Translations under genes and position numbers: made by a program
Notes under the pieces: model-generated
Databases searched by the model: none
Told to the model about the DNA's origin: nothing
The model's input: only the letters and a program-made list of their open reading frames with translations
In this document: positions 56,431-64,000 of the stretch, in pieces
Numbering within the stretch: the first letter of the stretch is position 1
Layout: the number at the start of each line of letters is the position of its first letter
Source of the DNA: Branchiostoma floridae
Lineage: Eukaryota; Chordata; Leptocardii; Amphioxiformes; Branchiostomatidae
Reading direction: 5' to 3'
DNA: 64,000 nucleotides
Assembly: GCF_000003815.2 (NCBI RefSeq)
Contig: NC_049987.1
Location: forward strand, 7,448,114-7,512,113

Positions 56431-57025
56431 TGGGGTTTTGTGCGCGTTAAAATTTGCGCATTAAAACTTGCGCGTTAAAAACTTGCGCGTTAAAATATGC
56501 AAATTAGCTGATTCCCTGGGGATTTGAAAACTTTTTTGCAGTTTTAAACTTAAAAGCTTCAAGAAGATAACACAAAATGAAATTAAGTATCATATTGTTG
56601 CATTCTAGAGTACAAATATCCCTTTCCAGGAGTTTTAAAGTGATTTTTAAACATTAAGTTTTAACGCGCAACAAAGGTTGATATTTGCATGTGAAACAAT
56701 CTGCTTGAGAAAAGATGAAATGAAGCTTGTAGAATGGAAAAAAGCCTCAAGCAGTTATATCTTATGATATAAAGCCTCACGCTAGTAATTTTTCCATGTA
56801 TTTGTGTCTAATTCAAGTGATTTTGAAATCTTTTGGATATGCAAATTAGCCTATTCCCAAGGGACCTAAAAATTAGGAGCTTTTCAAACCAAAAATTCAG
56901 GTAACAGATGTAAAATCATATAATGGGGTCACAATTTTCAGCCTAAGAATTTCTCAATGCACAACTTAATTTTTTAACGCGCAGATTTTTAACGCGCGCG
57001 CAGATTTTTAACGCGCAGAAAACCC
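56431..57025. mobile_element. Terminal-inverted element with iterated GCGCGTTAAAA motifs
   Basis: The left end GGGGTTTTGTGCGCGTTAAA is followed by three further TTGCGCGTTAAAA-type units. The right end carries TTTTTAACGCGCAGA units three times and closes AGAAAACCC. Two internal direct repeats begin ATGCAAATTAGC (about 56497 and 56837). No protein frame is visible. Confidence 0.8.
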
Positions 57026-60000
57026 GTTCCCCATGCAGTCAACTAGAATGTAGTTAACTGAATTGCACTATTCGACAAATTGATTAATATAACTCGGACT
57101 GAACTAACAGACAACTAAGACAAATTTACGGCTCTAAAATATAACATTTACAATTCGTTAAAATCTACTATTATAATAATACTTATTTAAAATTGGTGCT
57201 TAACTGCTACATTACAATAAGAATATCAAGTTTCCATTTGTTTTCAAAAAATCAGTTTACTCATTATACATGTACATCAATCTTTCATTACAATTAGAAT
57301 GTGAGTGTCCAGCGATGGAATAGAAAATTATTTTAGGCTAAGTTTCGTACCTATTTATATCAAGTTCAGACCAGGTCCAGCAAATCTGTATCCACCCTTA
57401 CATTGTTTGCAGTAGTGTAGTAGTCTATAAAATACAGGCAGCTTCTTGAGCCATTTGGCCAAATTCCTTTGGTTTACTGATCTGTGTAAAAGATTTAGTG
57501 CAAAATGGGAAATGTTCCGGTTGTTTGTGTTGGCATTTTTCAGGAATCACGCCTTGACCTCTTCAACACAAACGTAAAACCACCACAAACATGTCCTCTT
57601 TTACAGTAAAACTTGCATCGCAGTTTCAAAGTCACTGCGGAAATGTGTGATATTATATCACCTCGAACATTTCCTCTTTTACGGTACCTCCATGTTTTGT
57701 CTTCGTACCATCTTTTAACTGGTCTGTTTGCGTTTTACTGGTCACCTCACTGGCATCAAATATTATACAACTTACACCTACAATACGCACAAAGAAGCCA
57801 AAACAATACATCAGCTTAATGACTAGAAAATACCTCCCTAACACAGATGCAATAAAGACACAAAGCAAATGCGAAGTGTTCCAGTGTTTGTTAACGGCAG
57901 GGCCAAATGTGTTTACATGTGTTTGTACACATCCCTATGGTAACCCTTTTAAATCATTAGCAGATGGTACAATTAACAAGCAAACAGCTCTTTTGGCAGC
58001 ACACAGATAAAAACATGCACATACAACCGTTCACAAACATTTTACACTCTAACTACAAAACCTTTCCACAGAAACAATCTCATACAAATGCAATCAGGAG
58101 TTGTAACATTGCCATAGTTCAGATACAGTGGGTAGAAATGGTCAGAGGTCACTATAATATGACACAATATAGAGAACTCTACAATAAGAACAAACACTTT
58201 CATGAGGCATTTGGCTATTATTAACTGTTGAGTGTTTCACTGGCAGATCTACGAAGAGCTGAACTCTCTCGTTTTACCGCCCAATATCTTTTTTCTAGAT
58301 AGTGATTCTGGCCTTGTGGGGAGATGATGACAAATATAATTCTTTGAAAGACATCCCCATAGCTATATGCAGGTAAACTCTATGGTGTTGTGCAATGATA
58401 TGGTGACTGTTGAGGTAGGTGGTTAAACTAAAACTTAATTTATCAACCTCAATTGCTTCAAGTTCCACGATACACTATTGAAGTATAGCTCAAACAAAAT
58501 GGCAGGTATGGCAATGTGTCAATGTACTAATAGAGTAAGGGGTTCAACTGCTATCCTTATCTGTTAATGTTTATGGAATCATTTCTATTACCAACTTGTT
58601 GTTTGATGGTTAAATGTCAGGACTCAACAACTGACGTACGGCTGTTCTCATGAAAGTTAATCTAATCTGGAGAAAACATTGTACAGAATCTGGAGATATT
58701 GGCTCTACTACGTTCTATTACTAATGTACCATGTACCTGAGCTGTGTAATCAATGTGACAAGTGTGCAGAGATAAAACTGGGTGTAAACCGTCCCTGATC
58801 ACATCCCTTTGTAGCTGCCACGCAAAGTACTGAGAAATTCGAGGATCAGAAGTAAATATAGGGGGCTTAACTTTGCGGCGAGGGGGAAAGGAGGTGTATG
58901 TATTGTTTTGTGTTTGATTTGTATTTGCGGTCAGTTGATTTGCATTTGCGGTCGGTTGAGAGCATTACTGACAGAAAATCTGTACTATTCACAAGTGTTC
59001 TCCTGGCTATCAATGTGTAACAAAACATTTTCTTAAAATTTGGAAGTTGGGAAGAACAATGTAACGGTAACATTCTATTTTTTTCTTCCTTACAGCAAAT
59101 TTAGCGTCATACAGATTTGTTATACAGTATTTGACAGCACTGATTTCCTAACAAAACATTCATCACTGGGGCAGTTTATTTTTCTTGTTATTGAAATAAA
59201 ATGTCTCGTTCATGTTTACGTCTGACTTCCATTTTTAAACTATAACCTCAGTAAGGGGAGCACTGCTGCCCACATCTGTGGGCACCTGGTAACTGCAGCA
59301 TGGGCCATCCATCTACACAGTTGCACAGTGCTGCTTTGTTCACACGCTACAAAGACCAACACAATGCAACCGTGGACAAGGTGGCTGAATGGGCAGTGCT
59401 CTCTGCCTTCAATAACCTATCCTCTCTTTTTGGGTCTACGCCATCTATTGTTCTCCTTATGGCCATGGCTCGGGCTATGACACTACCTTCTGCTGGGCAT
59501 GTTTCAGGTGGTATTGTTTGACAGGGCAAGCGTATCTAACGGGATTATATGACCGTTGCATAACAAGCTGTATGACAAGGGTACTGTGCAGTACATTAGA
59601 TCTCATCTTGCGGCCTTGCGACGTTATGACCCGGCAATTATCAAATCACATACTCCACTCAAAATTGGAGTAGGTAATGCAGTTCGAGAAGCAATACAGA
59701 TTTTAAAGTGCGTGATGGGTACTTAGCCTGGATCCACAATTGAATGGCTGGTGGCAAGTTCTTTGTGGTGCAGTAAGTAAGAATAGTGCAGGCAGTTCAC
59801 ATTTAGGTTCCCTGACTAAAACATAGAGATAGCCTATTAAATTAAACTGTGGCATTTCTCTTCATTGGCTGAATTGCTAAAAAAAAAATCTCTTTTCAAA
59901 AAATTTTAACAAGATGTCTTTTCTCCACATAATTTTTACACCATAATCTGTCTTGTACCCTGTGATACCATTGTACATTTTCTAATTCAGAAGCATTCAT

Positions 60001-60147
60001 AATATTTAACAAAAACCTTCCATATCCTAGCACTTCACACACCAATTGACCATTATGATTAGGCACAGTGTGTTTACAGACACAGTTCTACACACAGCAT
60101 ACTTGATGCATATCTTGTTTCTACAGATGTTAGGTATTTATTCATAA
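57026..60147. other. Gene-free stretch
   Basis: I see no supported gene. Overlapping open frames at 59300-59529 on both strands have no recognisable motif. A short duplication of TTGCGGTCaGTTGA is at 58924-58960. Confidence 0.4.
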
Positions 60148-60514
60148 GGCCACACCAATTTAATTTCTTGGTTCACGGATTCGCTCGCTCCTATTTTTTG
60201 GAAAAAAAATAAAAAATAAAAATTACCACTCAGCAAATTTTCACCATTAATGAAGCCATTCACCAACTTTCTGGTGTAGCAAATTGGCCTTTATATTATA
60301 AGCTCCTTAAAGTGTGGGTGCAGGTGCTGTTACTGTACAATAATAGTGTTTTTGTACTTTTTTCAAGCTGAAAACTTTTTATCTTTATGTTTTGGATTAG
60401 TCGTTACCTTTACCCCAACCATTTTACAATTTTTATTTTTATTTTTATTTCGCCCTCTCGCTCCATATTTTTTATGAAAAAATCCGTGAACCAAGAAATT
60501 AAATTGGTGTGGCC
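60148..60514. mobile_element. PIF/Harbinger-like MITE, 367 bp
   Basis: The termini GGCCACACCAATTTAATTTC (then TTGGTTCACGGATT) and the exact complement at the other end, with TAA on both sides (60145-60147 and 60515-60517). The arms also share GCTCGCTCC versus CTCGCTCCATATTTTTT in direct rather than inverted order. Confidence 0.9.
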
Positions 60515-60517
60515 TAA

Positions 60518-63500
60518 CAAAGGGAAAGCTAATCGCATATAGTACAATGTTTTTGAACTTAACAAGATGATGCCAACCATGATCGAAACCCATTGTCTCT
60601 TCTCAGTCAGACTTCTGGATCTAGAGAAATACTGAGCAACAGCCAACACTCTTGTTGGGATAAAATACCCTAGTGCTGTACAATTATTGCTGACTCCTCA
60701 GGTGTTCAGTGACCTTCTGCCTGACATTGGCAGGTTCTGATATTGTGGTCACAGTGTATGGTAGTAGATTCCAATCTTGAGCTGTTCAGAGAGTATACGA
60801 GTGTCTGAGCAATCCTTGTTAAGTGATGGGTTTGTACGAGTTCAGGTGATTGTCAGACGGACCAAGGCCAATGATGATGATGGCCTTTACAAATAAAGTT
60901 GCGACTCATTCCCACAACAATTTAGCAACCCCTGTACAACTAATCGAATCAGTGTGGCCAAACAAATCTAAATAAAGGAAGCGAGCAATCCAAAAAAGGA
61001 AGCAGTCATGACGCATCTTTCTAATAATAGAAGACACCTCAACATCAATGTATACAAAGTCTTAGTACTCTTAGTCATCACATCTTAATTGATGATATTC
61101 TCATGTCTTTTCACTATTCAACTGATGGGTGAATCATGCAAAATCACTCAAGGTAATAGAGTTGTTAGCATACCTTGTATTTTACAAGTTTGCTATGATG
61201 AAAAACATATTATAAAAATGCCAGCTTACTGGAACACCCCTAATGATATTGCAATAGACCAATCCATCAAAAATTGGCAGGTCCACTATAAATTTTTGCA
61301 TGTCAACATTTGCATTCAGCTTTCCATGGGTGACGTTTTGAGGGAGGGAGGTGGGCCTATGGGATCAGTATATTGGCACAACATGGCACAGTGTGTTGTT
61401 TGACAAATAGTCACAAAAAGAATACAACATATCACATTCTTTTTTTCTTCTTGATGATGAACAATGGTGAACATGGGTCAGGCCCCATGCAATATGGTCA
61501 AGAGCTCGACATGTTGCACAACAAAATGGTCAACCTCTGGGGTACAAATATATGCATCTCAGCATGTCCAATGATTGTCCATCGCTAATACTTCTTACCC
61601 AGCAATTCTGTCAGCATCTTCTTCAAGCACACAAGAAATCAATAGGAACAAATGCTTCAGGGATTGTCAATATAGGTGATGTGGCAATTAAGTTGAGGAG
61701 AATGAAGGCTCAATGGGTTAGCATGCTGTAATTAACTGTTGACAGCTATCACTAGTAATAGTAATATCAGCTGTCTTGCATTGTTTTCAAAAAAGTAAAC
61801 TGAAGTCCCGGCCAAATTTTGTTGGTTTTAGTTTGCTTTTTTCCTTTTCAACACAAAAACATGGCATGTAGCACCTTCACTCTAACACTTGCCCACGGCT
61901 AAATATATACAAACATGTATGTATATATAGCAAGCTTAGCAAAAAGGTAAGTAGTTTTCCAGTCCGTCCATACGCTGGCTTTTATTTAGCTTGCAGCTAT
62001 TTTTAAAACAACTGGAACAGACTTTTGTAACACAAGAAAGGAGCCAAATGTCGTTAAATGTCTCCCTTTCCTGGTCAAGGTAATCCAGCCTTAGCCCTAG
62101 CAGGTTACTGTATAACCTGATTTACTTTTCAGGAAGGCAAGGCAATGTGGTCAACCGTTATCTTAAAACCTCCCTGTTTATTTCCTGTTACTTAAATCTG
62201 ATAGATGAGGGGTTTTCTTTCTAGCTCAGCACAAACCTGACCTTGTAAGAACCGCATTTCCAACTTAGCCTTGGGCTTTCTGTAATAATTGACAGCGTGC
62301 ACAAGTCTTTTCATATCATGCCTTTGACACAGAGCAAGAGAGAACAAAGGATGCCTTTTGCTGGCTGCTAAAACAAGTGGCACGTGTAAACATGGCAAAT
62401 TGGAAAAAAGTGACTCCAGTTGTCAAATAAATCCATGATTGGAAAGACGCCAAGATTTTATCAGGTATAACTGGGAAAGCCCTTTTAAGGATACAAAGTA
62501 CTTTCTGTTGAATACTAATGAACCTCCCATAAACCCTGGTGTTATTCAGGGAACATATATATACTGGCACACAGCAGCTAAAATCATTTGAAAGAGAAAG
62601 TAAAAATAAGGCCTGGTTTAAAACTAAATTTCTTGCACTTTTCCATGAATTTTGAAAATACTTTAGGCAACAAAGTAGCTTCCTGCAACGTTGCACAATG
62701 TAGCAAGTCCTGCTTCAACTGACCTGTTCCCAAAACAAGAATGGTTTGACTTGTATCCAAAATGGCAACTTGAACTAAGTTGAAGGGTGCAAACCCTGGA
62801 AAAGACTTGCGTCAACATGGTGGTACTGTGGCCAAATTTGGGGCCTAGAACTGTTACACAATGAACATCGGTAATTATAAACCAACTGGCGGATACAGAA
62901 GTATAACATTTTTACGTTTCCCTGTTGCAACAGATGCGAGACAAAGTATAGAGTAATGCTTTGAGAGTTGTTGGGATATGGCGGGTCACCTGTTTTGCAG
63001 GGTACCCAGGCTTCACCCTGTTTGCCCAAGCGACACACTACCTGCTGCACACACATCTGTGGGTAAGCCCTCAGTCAATACAGTTGGACAGAAAGGTAGA
63101 TGACCCTGACAGGGGATTTGTACATGGGGTGTTCCTTCTAAGAGAAGCTTCATGTCACCGTCAGTTTATCAAAATTGTTTGATCAACATGTTGCAATTGG
63201 GAACTGTCAATGTTTGGGCACTCGGTCAACTGACATTCAAAGGAAATTACGACACACAACTGAGTATGCAAAGGCTGCATGTTTTCAAGTTACATTGCAG
63301 ACTACACTATGAGCACCATTCCTGATCTTAATTAACAGCACTCTCACTCACAAATTAACAGAACTAAATCACATGTTTGTAAATCGAAATGTATAATATG
63401 TAAATTTACTGCTGAACGTCACATCTAATATCACAAGTCTTACTTCAAGTGTTTGCCATTTCATTCTTTGAAATTTCAATAAAAATTCCTCTGCAGTATG

Positions 63501-63784
63501 TTTTATCTTTTACTCTCAAAGCATTTCAAACAACAAAATTGGTTATCACACACTTACATAATAAGTCACTACATAAGCCATTTAGTGCATAGTCACAAGA
63601 AATGACAAAATCGGTCATTTCTTTTCCACGTATAATTATGACTTCTAGCGATTGAGCAGTCAACTACATAGCCTAGTTACCTGGCTTGGAAAGGTCTCCA
63701 AGTAACAACGATTGAGTCAACACTTAGTACTACTGGCACGTCATAAATATTTTTAACATAACAACCATCCTCATACTCATATAG
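60518..63784. other. Gene-free stretch
   Basis: No supported gene or well-defined repeat. Small open frames in this part have compositions expected by chance in AT-rich DNA. Confidence 0.4.
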
Positions 63785-64000
63785 ACTGGTAAAACTATCC
63801 TGCGTATAACTAAAAGCAAACTTGTGTATAAAAGGCAAGCTTTCTTCCTCGGATCTGCAAATGTCTTCAGAAACGTCTTGGTTGGTGATGAGCCGTTTGA
63901 ACTCGCAGACTTCAGTCCTGACCCTGACACCATTGCACTATGCTGCTTTGGACATCTCAATGCACAGACAAGGCAGACAAATGCAATGGCTCAGGGGCAA
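63785..64000 (+). CDS. Possible partial coding exon at the right edge, unknown product
   Basis: After a TAG at 63782-63784 the frame is open for 72 codons to the window edge. The downstream half reads like protein (AFFLGSANVFRNVLVGDEPF, then ELADFSPDPDTIALCCFGHL). Composition shifts from AT-rich to balanced at about 63835. A minus-strand frame is also open across 63675-63930, so strand is uncertain. I recognise no family; the real exon start is probably at an internal acceptor I cannot fix. Confidence 0.35.

Noticed and set aside
59300-59529. Overlapping plus and minus frames with some protein-like appearance
   Set aside because: Both strands are open, no motif is visible, and no splice partners were found.
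1-64000. CRISPR arrays, operons or bacterial signals
   Set aside because: No direct repeats with regular unique spacers; gene structure is clearly eukaryotic.

Overview
This window is eukaryotic and animal. Coding sequence is split by GT-AG introns with conserved phases, the intergenic DNA is AT-rich and packed with short inverted-repeat transposons (MITEs), microsatellites and a tRNA-derived SINE, and there are three assembly gaps (100, 485 and 151 Ns). The recognisable genes are vertebrate-like but have lineage-specific changes. Gene content and repeat style suggest an invertebrate deuterostome, most likely a lancelet (amphioxus, Branchiostoma). The species call is inference.

Layout. Position 225-397 (+) is the last coding exon of a gene entering from the left. 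It resembles the C-terminus of a C2-domain protein of the synaptotagmin-like type and runs directly into an 80-bp tandem repeat. From 0.7 to 9.6 kb I see no convincing gene, only small foldback elements. An SH3BGR-family gene (three exons, minus strand) occupies 9.68-15.88 kb. Head-to-head with it is MTX2 (metaxin 2, plus strand, 17.50-24.45 kb), whose ten core exons encode a 264-residue protein; two further phase-compatible exons could insert about 228 disordered residues into the metaxin GST-C domain. From 25.6 to 30.7 kb lies a complex duplication: a 0.73-kb promoter-like repeat in direct copies and a 1.47-kb inverted repeat, all nearly identical. An intronless lebercilin-like (LCA5) gene lies at 35.07-36.87 kb. 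An eight-exon minus-strand gene at 38.98-48.76 kb encodes ankyrin repeats, a MYND zinc finger and a C-terminal region I cannot assign; its last intron is GC-AG. From 48.8 to 63.8 kb I find only repeats, and a possible partial exon touches the right edge.

How the genes relate. They do not form an operon or pathway: MTX2 acts in the mitochondrial outer-membrane SAM complex, SH3BGR proteins are small thioredoxin-fold proteins, and lebercilin is a ciliary coiled-coil protein. The neighbourhood is still informative. In human, LCA5L lies beside SH3BGR on chromosome 21 and LCA5 beside SH3BGRL2 on chromosome 6, so an SH3BGR-like plus LCA5-like pair within 20 kb here looks like the unduplicated ancestral linkage. 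The repeat landscape includes hAT-like, PIF/Harbinger-like and TA-flanked MITEs, several with target-site duplications that can be read directly.
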